Shown: positions 35,043-43,015 of the stretch, piece after piece
Layout of the letters: every line of letters begins with the position of its first letter
Position numbering within the stretch: the first letter of the stretch is position 1
Assembly (NCBI GenBank): GCA_008375315.1
Contig: CP032507.1
Span: forward strand, 620,001 to 684,000
Length of the DNA stretch: 64,000 nt
Direction of reading: 5' to 3'
Origin: Ectothiorhodospiraceae bacterium BW-2
GTDB taxonomy: Bacteria > Pseudomonadota > Gammaproteobacteria > Thiohalomonadales > Thiohalomonadaceae
Position numbers and translations under genes: made by a program
The notes under the pieces: generated by a model
The model's input: the letters and a program-made list of their open reading frames with translations, nothing else
Database searches by the model: none
Told to the model about the DNA's origin: nothing

Positions 35043-36874
35043 TATCGAGCCCCTATCGTTTCGCTGTTGGGTCTCGCTGCGCTAACCCGACACCCATCAC
35101 GCCACACCAGTCGCCGTATTCCAAGACTCACCACCGCAAACGATTTTAACTGCCACTCTATAGCTGGAAAGAGCTGCTGTAGTTTCGGTTGATACGAGGC
35201 TAACTGCACCTCTGCCTCATCTAACAGCGTTTTCACCGGTGCCAACTCAGCTAGCTGCTCCCGACTCATATCAGATAGCTGTTCTGCGCTTAATTTGAGA
35301 TCTTTCAGTGACAGATATTTCAGTTCAAATAGCAGATCATACAGCGGTGCTTGGCGCTTATCGGGGCGAATCTCAAATAAGAGATCACTATAGCCACCGC
35401 CTAAAGATAGCTCTGAGCGCGGCAGGTAGTAGAGATCGTTGGTCAGCAGCAGTAGTAGCGTGGTTTTGAGCGTTAACTCATTGCTCCAGCGCATATCACG
35501 ATTATCAAGCACGCTATAAAAACGCTGTTCGATAAAGTCGGCTAGGGGCTCAAAGTCGGCCTCGGTATAGAGCTGCTCCGCCACTGCCTGTTGGCGGTTA
35601 TTATCTTCATAGCCATTGAGTAGCTGCTGTTGAATGCGGTCGATATAGAGCGAGCGCACGACCTGATTAGGAATGGCTACCTTCAGCTTCCCTAGTGGCG
35701 AGACATCCTGAATCGTCAATACCCCAAAATAGACCAGCAGTGAGATGATAAAACTGGCATCGGACGGATCTTTGAGCATCGCCGCTACCCCAAAATCCTG
35801 TACCAATTTTTCTACCTGTAGTGGCTGCTGCGGATTGAGTGCCGATTCGATCACCTCAGCCCCATGCGGTAGTGAGGCGATATAGCGCAGCCGGTTTTTG
35901 TCCATCGCTAAATTGTCATCTAACAGCTCAGCAGGATAGCTGCAGCGCCGCTGCCAATGTTTCAAGAAGTAGAGGGTGAGGGTCGGGTTATAGAGTCGCT
36001 GCGCCTCTTCGCGACAGAAGCGGTAGCCGTTATAGAAGTTTCGCATCATCGCCAGCGCCTCGTCTGCGGCGCTCTCAGGTAGCTGACAATGTTGCGCTAT
36101 TTGGTGACAAACCGGTTGCAGCTCCTCAGCGGTTAAGCCACACAATGCATGAAATTCGGGCCAGTGGCTGATATTTTCGGCCACATTGTAGCCGCTGGTG
36201 ATATCGCTCATCACCACCGGTGAGACGCCGGTGATAAAGACTCGCTCTAAGCCTAAACCATCGCTCGCTGCTTTGACCGCTTTAAAGACGGTTTTTATCA
36301 CCCCTTCCCCTGCAACTAGTTCGTCGTAGCGCTTTTTACCCTGCTCGCGACTGGTTAATACCTCGTTGGCAAAGTTGTCATACTCATCAATGAGCAGATA
36401 GAGTGGCCGTTCCACTATTTTTAGTGCCGTTAACAGATTTTTAAATGAGCGTAGTGCATCGCGTTCATCTATTTTGATGGCATCGGGTAACCAAGCACGA
36501 TAGCGTGCTGCAAAAAACTCGATCTCCCCATTAATATGGCTGTGTAGCGAGCGGGTAATGTGTGTTAAATCGCCATTAGGATCAACCACCGAAAAGTTCC
36601 ACTTCAAAATAAAGTAGCGGTTACGGTTTGGGGTCGGGTTTGGCCCTATCGCTAAGTCGCCAAACAGGGTCTCAAATTGAGAGGCGGCACCGATATCGTA
36701 GTAGTTCTCTAGCAGCGTTAGCCACAGGGTTTTACCAAAGCGGCGCGGGCGCAGAAACAGGAGCTGCCGTCCTGCGGCCTCTAAGTCGTGCAGTAGTTTA
36801 GTGCGGTCAAAGTAGAGCTGGCCATCGGTTCTTAACCGCTTAAAATCACCTTGACCATACGGAATCTTTACCAT
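35042..36874 (-). CDS. AAA-ATPase/PD-(D/E)XK nuclease protein, tandem copy 2
   Basis: 610 aa. Walker A Lys48, Walker B LYLLIDEYDN and nuclease SDLLFE/FELKYL all intact. Shares its variable segment and the DVSPLGKLKVA block with copy 3 but LTAEELQ with copy 1, and has private changes (HGAEVIESALN). This patchwork indicates exchange between copies. The gene starts at TAATG and carries the 18-residue palindrome-derived tail. Confidence 0.87.
   Translation of the reverse strand: MVKIPYGQGDFKRLRTDGQLYFDRTKLLHDLEAAGRQLLFLRPRRFGKTLWLTLLENYYDIGAASQFETLFGDLAIGPNPTPNRNRYFILKWNFSVVDPNGDLTHITRSLHSHINGEIEFFAARYRAWLPDAIKIDERDALRSFKNLLTALKIVERPLYLLIDEYDNFANEVLTSREQGKKRYDELVAGEGVIKTVFKAVKAASDGLGLERVFITGVSPVVMSDITSGYNVAENISHWPEFHALCGLTAEELQPVCHQIAQHCQLPESAADEALAMMRNFYNGYRFCREEAQRLYNPTLTLYFLKHWQRRCSYPAELLDDNLAMDKNRLRYIASLPHGAEVIESALNPQQPLQVEKLVQDFGVAAMLKDPSDASFIISLLVYFGVLTIQDVSPLGKLKVAIPNQVVRSLYIDRIQQQLLNGYEDNNRQQAVAEQLYTEADFEPLADFIEQRFYSVLDNRDMRWSNELTLKTTLLLLLTNDLYYLPRSELSLGGGYSDLLFEIRPDKRQAPLYDLLFELKYLSLKDLKLSAEQLSDMSREQLAELAPVKTLLDEAEVQLASYQPKLQQLFPAIEWQLKSFAVVSLGIRRLVWRDGCRVSAARPNSETIGAR
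35066..35091. repeat. Junction palindrome 2 of the tandem array
   Basis: Identical in position and sequence to the element at 33234, one 1832-base period to the right. It encodes part of the C-terminal tail of copy 2. Confidence 0.6.
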
Positions 36875-38706
36875 TATCGAGCCCCTATCGTTTCGCTGTT
36901 GGGTCTCGCTGCGCTAACCCGACACCCATCACGCCACACCAGTCGCCGTATTCCAAGACTCACCACCGCAAACGATTTTAACTGCCACTCTACCGCCGGA
37001 AAGAGCTGCTGTAGTTTCGGTTGATACGAGGCTAACTGCACCTCTGCCTCATCTAACAGCTTTTTCACCGGTGCCAACTCAGCTAGCTGCTCCCGACTCA
37101 TATCAGATAGCTGTTCTGCGCTTAATTTGAGATCTTTCAGTGACAGATATTTCAGTTCAAATAGCAGATCATACAGCGGTGCTTGGCGCTTATCGGGGCG
37201 AATCTCAAATAAGAGATCGCTATAGCCGCCGCCAAGTGAGAGCTCTGAGCGCGGCAGGTAGTAGAGATCGTTGGTCAGCAGCAGTAGTAGCGTGGTTTTG
37301 AGCGTCAACTCATTGCTCCAGCGCATATCACGATTATCAAGCACGCTATAAAAACGCTGTTCGATAAAGTTAGCTAGGGGCTCAAAGTCAGCCTCGGTAT
37401 AGAGCTGTTTCGCTACCGCCTGCTGGCGATTATTATCCTCATAGCCATTGAGTAGCTGCTGTTGAATGCGGTCAATATAGAGCGAGCGCACCACCTGATT
37501 CGGAATCGTCACCGTTAACTCCCCTAACAGAGTCACCGAGTCAATCGTTAATACCCCAAAATAGACCAGCAGTGAGATGATAAAACTGGCATCGGACGGA
37601 TCTTTGAGCATCGCCGCTACGCCAAAATCCTGTACCAATTTTTCTACCTGTAGTGGCTGCTGCGGATTGAGTGCCGCCTCAATCACCTCTGTGCCATGCG
37701 GTAACGAGGCGATATAGCGCAGCCGGTTTTTGTCCATCGCTAAATTGTCATCTAACAGCTCAGCAGGATAGCTGCAGCGCCGCTGCCAATGTTTCAAAAA
37801 GTAGAGGGTGAGGGTCGGGTTATAGAGCCGCTGCGCCTCTTCGCGACAGAAGCGGTAGCCGTTATAGAAGTTTCGCATCATCGCCAGTGCCTCGTCTGCG
37901 GCGCTCTCAGGTAGCTGGCAATGTTGCGCTATTTGGTGACAAACCGGTTGCAGCTCCTCAGCGGTTAAGCCACACAATGCATGAAATTCGGGCCAGTGGC
38001 TGATATTTTCGGCCACATTGTAGCCGCTGGTGATATCGCTCATCACCACCGGTGAGACGCCGGTGATAAAGACTCGCTCTAAGCCTAAACCATCGCTCGC
38101 CGCTTTGACCGCTTTAAAGACGGTTTTAATCACCCCCTCGCTCTCAACTAGCTCGTTATAGCGCTGCCGACCCTGCTCGCGACTGGTTAGCACCTCATTA
38201 GCAAAGTTATCATACTCATCAATCAACAGGTAGAGGGGCGTGTTAAGCGGGCGAATTGCCGCTAGCAGGCGGCTCAAGGAGCTCAGTGCATTATCAGATT
38301 GAATCGCAATCGGTAGCGTCAATAGATTTTGGTAGCGAATAGTAAAGTCGTTTATCGAGTCGTTAATGTGATCGTGCACCCGTTGTGCAATGTCGTTATG
38401 GCTGCCGTGCGGATCGATGACCGACAAGTTCCATTTCAACATAAAGTAGCGGTTACGGTTCGGGGTCGGGTTTGGCCCTATCGCTAAATCGCCAAACAGG
38501 GTCTCAAATTGAGAGGCGGCAGCGATATCGTAGTAGTTCTCTAGCAGCGTTAGCCACAGGGTTTTACCAAAGCGGCGCGGGCGCAGAAACAGGAGCTGCC
38601 GTCCTGCGGCCTCTAGTTCATGCAGTAGCTTGGTGCGGTCAAAATAGAGTCCATTCTCCTCTCTGAGGGTTTTAAAGTTACCCAAGCCATACGGAATCTT
38701 TACCAT
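36874..38706 (-). CDS. AAA-ATPase/PD-(D/E)XK nuclease protein, tandem copy 1 (first in operon)
   Basis: 610 aa and the promoter-proximal copy. Its first 30 residues differ from the others (LGNFKTLREENGLYFD against QGDFKRLRTDGQLYFD). The 97-156 segment is also different (SVIDPHGSHNDIAQRVHDH). From Walker B onward it is nearly the same as the rest. It shares SVTLLGELTVT with copy 4. AAGGAT lies about 8 bases upstream of the ATG and a promoter at 38755-38783. The family is widely multiplied in bacterial genomes with no proven function, and defence, mobile-element and housekeeping roles all remain possible. Confidence 0.87.
   Translation of the reverse strand: MVKIPYGLGNFKTLREENGLYFDRTKLLHELEAAGRQLLFLRPRRFGKTLWLTLLENYYDIAAASQFETLFGDLAIGPNPTPNRNRYFMLKWNLSVIDPHGSHNDIAQRVHDHINDSINDFTIRYQNLLTLPIAIQSDNALSSLSRLLAAIRPLNTPLYLLIDEYDNFANEVLTSREQGRQRYNELVESEGVIKTVFKAVKAASDGLGLERVFITGVSPVVMSDITSGYNVAENISHWPEFHALCGLTAEELQPVCHQIAQHCQLPESAADEALAMMRNFYNGYRFCREEAQRLYNPTLTLYFLKHWQRRCSYPAELLDDNLAMDKNRLRYIASLPHGTEVIEAALNPQQPLQVEKLVQDFGVAAMLKDPSDASFIISLLVYFGVLTIDSVTLLGELTVTIPNQVVRSLYIDRIQQQLLNGYEDNNRQQAVAKQLYTEADFEPLANFIEQRFYSVLDNRDMRWSNELTLKTTLLLLLTNDLYYLPRSELSLGGGYSDLLFEIRPDKRQAPLYDLLFELKYLSLKDLKLSAEQLSDMSREQLAELAPVKKLLDEAEVQLASYQPKLQQLFPAVEWQLKSFAVVSLGIRRLVWRDGCRVSAARPNSETIGAR
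36898..36923. repeat. Junction palindrome 3 of the tandem array
   Basis: Third copy of the GTTGGGT/AACCCGAC hairpin, at the end of copy 1, again one 1832-base period on. Confidence 0.6.
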
Positions 38707-38754
38707 TGATGATCCTTAAGGTTGTTTTACTATCGGATAACACTGCCCGACTCC

Positions 38755-38783
38755 AACCTACTGTAGATAGCTCTCTGTGTCAA
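38755..38783 (-). promoter_or_regulatory. Sigma-70-like promoter of the tandem AAA-nuclease operon
   Basis: On the minus strand a perfect TTGACA (38783-38778), 17-base spacer and TAGGTT (38760-38755), about 50 bases before the ATG at 38706. Confidence 0.5.
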
Positions 38784-38840
38784 TAGACATGAGATACCAC
38801 CCCAGGTTGTAAATTAAGGCACATTGACGGAGGCAATCCC

Positions 38841-38969
38841 ATGAGCAATACACCGGTACAAACCCACCCCTACACGGCGTGGATTACCGGAAGTACCCAC
38901 AGGGGGGTGCCCCTACCAATCGGACAAATTGAGATGAATTACCACGATATGATGCAGTGCCTGCCCTGA
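38841..38969 (+). CDS. Possible 42-residue small protein
   Basis: The 320-base gap between the tandem array and the sulfotransferase contains one short frame worth noting. ATG at 38841 is preceded by GGAGG with a 7-base spacer and gives a 42-residue peptide beginning MSNTPVQTHPYTAWITG. No family is recognised, and it has no membrane helix. It could equally be the start of a decayed gene, since the frame closes abruptly at TGA 38967. The rest of the gap holds the array promoter and nothing else I can identify. Confidence 0.3.
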   Translation: MSNTPVQTHPYTAWITGSTHRGVPLPIGQIEMNYHDMMQCLP

Positions 38970-39026
38970 TACCGCCCGAGCATAAATGTGGGCAGCCGTA
39001 ATGTGAACAACCGCAAATCGGGTAAC

Positions 39027-39563
39027 CTAGCTAGCATTGTGCCGAATCTGCCACTCAGCGACCGCCGCTTCAAAATCACCCTCTGCACCGATGGCGTGCC
39101 AGAAGCGCTTAAAGTCGTCTGCGGCTCGTTCTAGCCAAAAAGGCATCTGTTTGGGCTTATCTTTTAGGAACAGTTTGATATTACTCTCAACCGTATCGAG
39201 ATAGTCGTCGCTAATCGCAAGCGCGGTGGCAGCGGGGGAGGCCCCCATCAAAATGCCGTTTCGGTAAGCGGGGATAATCCCTAACGGTAGCTGTTCACGC
39301 TTGGCGAAGCTAGCGGCACTCGCCTCTCGATTGCGCTGTAGATGGATATAAAATGGCTGTTGGCCATAGTGCCGATCTAGCCGCCCTAGTAGCCAACTGA
39401 GGCGATTATCGGCCTCAATATGGTTATCTGGATAGTCGAACCGCGCCGATCCTAGAGCGGTGGCACGGCTTTCGTGGCCACAGCTATAGTTATCGATATG
39501 GCGACAGGCGGCAATAAAGGTGGAGGAGCCGCAGCGACCGCTATTGAGGATAAAGATATTCAT
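39027..39563 (-). CDS. Sulfotransferase-like protein
   Basis: 178 aa. The N-terminal NIFILNSGRCGSSTFIAACRH contains the 5'-phosphosulfate loop (SGRCGSST) of PAPS-dependent sulfotransferases. A 3'-phosphate-type segment follows near FYIHLQRNREASAASF. Short for the family, so it may be a compact bacterial type. Acceptor unknown. It overlaps the upstream glycosyltransferase-like gene by 4 bases, suggesting that the two modify the same glycan or metabolite. Confidence 0.72.
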   Translation of the reverse strand: MNIFILNSGRCGSSTFIAACRHIDNYSCGHESRATALGSARFDYPDNHIEADNRLSWLLGRLDRHYGQQPFYIHLQRNREASAASFAKREQLPLGIIPAYRNGILMGASPAATALAISDDYLDTVESNIKLFLKDKPKQMPFWLERAADDFKRFWHAIGAEGDFEAAVAEWQIRHNAS

Positions 39564-41071
39564 AGCTCAGATAGCGCCTGTTGCCATAATAGCTGCTCCG
39601 TGGGGTAGCGTTCGATGGCATCGATAAGCTCTGCTAGCCTCGCTGAGTGGCTGGCGTTGCTAATTAGGGCGCTATTTTGTGACCTATCCCCAAAATTGTA
39701 CTCAATATGATCTAAAAACTGCGCCATTAGGGGCACAATAGCATTGTGGTCGGCGTGGTGCCACCAAGCGTGGGGTTGAGTTAACTGCTGACGCAGGGCG
39801 CGGCTCTGCTGCTCAATGGCCGTTAGGTTCGTTTGGTAGTGGTGTTCAAACTGCTGCTGAGTTGAGGTCACGACCGACTCAATCGTTTTACCAGATAGCC
39901 CTCTGAGAGCGGGGGCGAGGCGGCTCAGTGCCTCAACGCTAAAGAGCATCACATCGCCCCAAAATTGGCGCTCAAACTCGCCACTAATATCGATATGGTG
40001 CGAACGATGCTCAATGCCGGGCCGAAACTCTGCCCGAGCTAGCTTAGCTGTGGTGCGATGGTGGTGCAGTGGCAGATTGAGAGTGACAAAGCGGTGACCT
40101 AGCTCAGCCTTTAGCAGTCGCCCAAGCGTCGGGCCGGCCATTCTCAGCTTCAGGGCGGCAAAGGGGATAGCGTGCCGCAGCCCTTGGCGGTTAACAATGT
40201 AGTTGCCGGTATAGACAGTTCGCGCCGGCTGAATACTCTTATCTACTGCCAGCCTAGAGCGAGGCGTGATACGGGTCGGGTGTTCGCCATCAAAAAAGTG
40301 GTTAAGCGGCTGACAAAGCGCCAATAGCGCCTCAAAATGGCTATGCTCACCCTGTAGGCGACAGTGAAAATCGCCCCGCTCAAATCGCTTTGGCGTCAAG
40401 CCAAACAGGGAGGCCATATCGTGGTAGCCGCCATCATCACCGTGATAGGTAGCCTCGGTATGAAATTGGCATCCATCAGTGGCCGAGAGCTGACTCATAC
40501 CGGTCAAAATCGCCGTTAAATCGGTAAGCAGCGAGCGGGCCATCACGGCCGGAGAGACGGGGGGATCGCCATCGACTTTTCCGGTAGCAACCACGCTATC
40601 GGTCTGAGTGAAGAGCCGCTCATAGTGGCCAAAGTAGTCGATATCGGCGTGAAAACTCTCATCGCTATCGATAAAAAGAAACAGCGGCTCAAGGAGTGTC
40701 GCTTGTAACTGCCACAGCCTAAGATAGAGTAGGTTACGGGTGAGGGAGGCTCCTTTGTGTCCGGCCTCAATCGCAACCGCCGTGCCGAGCAGAGAGTGGA
40801 GCTGTTGTGCCGTATTCGGCTGGAGCTGTTGCAGCAGCTCAAGTTGCTGCTGCGGTCCGAAGTACTCAACAATGAGCTCGGGACGATTAAATTCAGCGGC
40901 GATAGCGGCGATAGCGGCGCGACCTTCAGGGGCTGAATCGTCGGCTAGCAGTAGCTGCGGCGCACTCTGTGGCGGAAAGTTATCGCACAGCGTCACCAAG
41001 CTCTGTAGGCAGCGCCGTAGCTGTAGTGGCCGGTCGGCGACCGGAATGGTAATGACAAACTGGTGTGGCAT
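39560..41071 (-). CDS. Glycosyltransferase-like protein (GT-A fold)
   Basis: 503 aa, soluble. The N-terminus FVITIPVADRPLQLRRCLQSL is the nucleotide-sugar strand/helix of GT-A enzymes. LLADDSAPEGR and FLFIDSDESFHADI provide the acidic metal-binding motif. The C-terminal 250 residues (FSVEALSRLAPALRG and onward) match nothing I recognise. It is cotranslated with the sulfotransferase. Divergent from yajQ across a 64-base gap. Confidence 0.62.
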   Translation of the reverse strand: MPHQFVITIPVADRPLQLRRCLQSLVTLCDNFPPQSAPQLLLADDSAPEGRAAIAAIAAEFNRPELIVEYFGPQQQLELLQQLQPNTAQQLHSLLGTAVAIEAGHKGASLTRNLLYLRLWQLQATLLEPLFLFIDSDESFHADIDYFGHYERLFTQTDSVVATGKVDGDPPVSPAVMARSLLTDLTAILTGMSQLSATDGCQFHTEATYHGDDGGYHDMASLFGLTPKRFERGDFHCRLQGEHSHFEALLALCQPLNHFFDGEHPTRITPRSRLAVDKSIQPARTVYTGNYIVNRQGLRHAIPFAALKLRMAGPTLGRLLKAELGHRFVTLNLPLHHHRTTAKLARAEFRPGIEHRSHHIDISGEFERQFWGDVMLFSVEALSRLAPALRGLSGKTIESVVTSTQQQFEHHYQTNLTAIEQQSRALRQQLTQPHAWWHHADHNAIVPLMAQFLDHIEYNFGDRSQNSALISNASHSARLAELIDAIERYPTEQLLWQQALSEL

Positions 41072-41135
41072 GGGTCATAATATAGCCCAATTGCCCGCTT
41101 TTGTGTTACTTGGAACGGATATTAAGGTTACCTCT

Positions 41136-41618
41136 ATGCCCTCGTTTGATATTGTCTCTGAAGTTGATGCCCATGAACTGACCAATGCCGTGGATCAGAC
41201 CAACCGTGAAGTCGGTAACCGATTTGACTTTAAGGGGAGTCAGGCCAACATCGAGCAGGGGGAAGGGGCACTGGCGCTGGAGGCGCAGAGCGAGTTTCAG
41301 TTAAGCCAGATGGTCGATATTCTCTACCAGAAGTTGAGTAAACGGGGGATAGATATTCGCGCCTTTGAGCTACAGAGTGTACAAGAGGGGGGCGGCAGAG
41401 CTAGGCAGACAGTGGTAGTAAAGCAGGGAATTGCCACTGAATTGGGCAAAAAGCTGGTCAAACAGATTAAGGAGAGCAAACTTAAAGTTCAAGCGGCCAT
41501 TCAGGGAGAGCAGGTACGGGTGAGCGGTAAAAAGCGGGATGATCTGCAGCAGGTGATTGCGCTACTCAAGGAGTCGAAGCAGGAGCAACCGCTGCAATTT
41601 AATAACTTTCGAGATTAA
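41136..41618 (+). CDS. yajQ: YajQ-family nucleotide-binding protein
   Basis: 160 aa. MPSFDIVSEVDAHELTNAVD, then NRFDFKGSQA and IRAFELQSVQEGGG, are diagnostic for YajQ (UPF0234). The family binds RNA or nucleotides, and in Xanthomonas a member is a c-di-GMP effector. I chose the ATG at 41136 because that is the family start. The open frame further upstream is antisense to the glycosyltransferase. Confidence 0.94.
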   Translation: MPSFDIVSEVDAHELTNAVDQTNREVGNRFDFKGSQANIEQGEGALALEAQSEFQLSQMVDILYQKLSKRGIDIRAFELQSVQEGGGRARQTVVVKQGIATELGKKLVKQIKESKLKVQAAIQGEQVRVSGKKRDDLQQVIALLKESKQEQPLQFNNFRD

Positions 41619-41637
41619 TTTTTTAGTGGAGTTTTGT

Positions 41638-42387
41638 ATGAAATATCGTCTATTCAGTGGTCTAGCCGTCGTGGCTGTGGCTATCACCGCCGTGGTGGCG
41701 CTGGCTAGTGCGTCAGCCGAGCCCGATCCGGCCGCCGCAGCGAGCGCCAATGAGAAGATTACCCAGCAGCTAGCGCGAATGATACCGGGCAAACCGGATG
41801 CGATTAGCGCCACCGAGATGCCGGGGCTCTATGAGGTTCGTTTCGGTACCCGCCTCTTCTACGCCTCTGAGGATGGACGCTATCTATTCGATGGCGAGCT
41901 GTATGATCTAGCCAATGGGGTCAATTTGACCGAAGCGGCGGGCCAGTCGCTGCGTAAAGAGCTGCTAGCGGGCTTAGATGCAGACAGACTGCTTACCTAT
42001 CCGGCGAAAGAGGAGAAGTATGTTGTCTCCATCTTTACCGATATCGACTGCCCCTACTGCCGTAAGCTGCACGACCACATGGCAGAGATGAATGAAATGG
42101 GGGTGACTGTGCACTATCTGCTCTTCCCCCGTGCCGGAGTGGGATCAGACTCCTATAAGAAGGCGGTCAGTGTCTGGTGTGCCACAGATCGCAATCTAGC
42201 GATGGATAGGGCCAAAGGCGGTATTGAGGTCGAGTCTAAGCAGTGCGAAAACCCGGTACAAGAGCATATCGCGCTGGTACGAGACTTTGGCGTCACCGGT
42301 ACACCGGCCATTGTATTGGAGTCGGGCAAGCTGGTTCCTGGCTATCTGCCGCCGAAGCGGTTATTGGCGCTCTTAGAGGCAGAGTAG
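41638..42387 (+). CDS. dsbC: Thiol:disulfide isomerase DsbC
   Basis: 249 aa from the ATG at 41638, with GGAG 7 bases upstream. Signal peptide to about residue 28 (VAVAITAVVALASASAEP). The N-terminal dimerisation domain is at 35-90 and the thioredoxin fold follows, with the active site DCPYC. A second Cys pair (VWCATD and SKQCEN) is also as in DsbC, as is the cis-Pro loop GTPAIV. It reshuffles wrong disulfides in the periplasm. It starts 19 bases after yajQ. Confidence 0.93.
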   Translation: MKYRLFSGLAVVAVAITAVVALASASAEPDPAAAASANEKITQQLARMIPGKPDAISATEMPGLYEVRFGTRLFYASEDGRYLFDGELYDLANGVNLTEAAGQSLRKELLAGLDADRLLTYPAKEEKYVVSIFTDIDCPYCRKLHDHMAEMNEMGVTVHYLLFPRAGVGSDSYKKAVSVWCATDRNLAMDRAKGGIEVESKQCENPVQEHIALVRDFGVTGTPAIVLESGKLVPGYLPPKRLLALLEAE

Positions 42388-42408
42388 TTCCACATCGCTA
42401 CCTATGCC

Positions 42409-43011
42409 GTGACCCCGATGTCGCCCCAGCAGCCGTGGTCTCCCCCTGAGTGGGTCACCCGCCTTGCCGGAGTCGATGAGGTCGGCCGCGGCCCGCTAGC
42501 CGGGCCGGTGGTGACAGCAGCGGTGATTCTTGATCCGCAGCGGCCGATTAGCGGTGTGGCCGACTCCAAACAGCTCTCGGCTGCGACACGCGAGCGGTTG
42601 AGTCGGCAGATTAAGCACCAAGCGCTGGCTTGGGCGCTAGGGCGAGCTGAGGTAGAGGAGATCGAGCAGCTCAATATTCTGCAAGCGACCCTGCTAGCGA
42701 TGCAGCGAGCCCTTGAGGCATTACCACTATCGCCGGACTATATTGCGATTGATGGCAATCGTCTCCCGAAAAAGTTATCCGCACCCGCTGTGGCGCTGGT
42801 CAAGGGGGATCAACGCTTGGCCGCCATTAGCGCCGCTTCGATTATTGCCAAAGTGGCACGCGATGCGGAGATGGTGCGCCTAGATGAGCGCTATCCGGGG
42901 TATGGGCTGGCGCGACATAAGGGCTATCCGACGCAATTTCATCGTCAGCAGCTACAACAGTTAGGGCCATCCCCGATCCATCGCCGTTCGTGGCGGAGCG
43001 TCAATAGGTAG
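42409..43011 (+). CDS. rnhB: Ribonuclease HII
   Basis: 200 aa. The catalytic motif [15 protein letters not shown] holds the first Asp and Glu; [10 protein letters not shown] and the later [16 protein letters not shown] region supply the remaining acidic residues. It removes RNA from RNA-DNA hybrids and cuts at single ribonucleotides. Translation begins at GTG 42409 or ATG 42418. The convergent GGDEF-EAL gene ends 4 bases away. Confidence 0.94.
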   Translation: MTPMSPQQPWSPPEWVTRLAGVDEVGRGPLAGPVVTAAVILDPQRPISGVADSKQLSAATRERLSRQIKHQALAWALGRAEVEEIEQLNILQATLLAMQRALEALPLSPDYIAIDGNRLPKKLSAPAVALVKGDQRLAAISAASIIAKVARDAEMVRLDERYPGYGLARHKGYPTQFHRQQLQQLGPSPIHRRSWRSVNR

Positions 43012-43015
43012 CCCC

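Noticed and set aside
31432..38706. CRISPR or phage-type repeat array
   Set aside because: The period is 1832 bases and each unit is a full protein gene; no short direct repeats with spacers are present.
40740..41135. N-terminal extension of YajQ
   Set aside because: The extra 130 residues are antisense to the glycosyltransferase gene, and YajQ proteins start at the MPSFDIVSEVD peptide.
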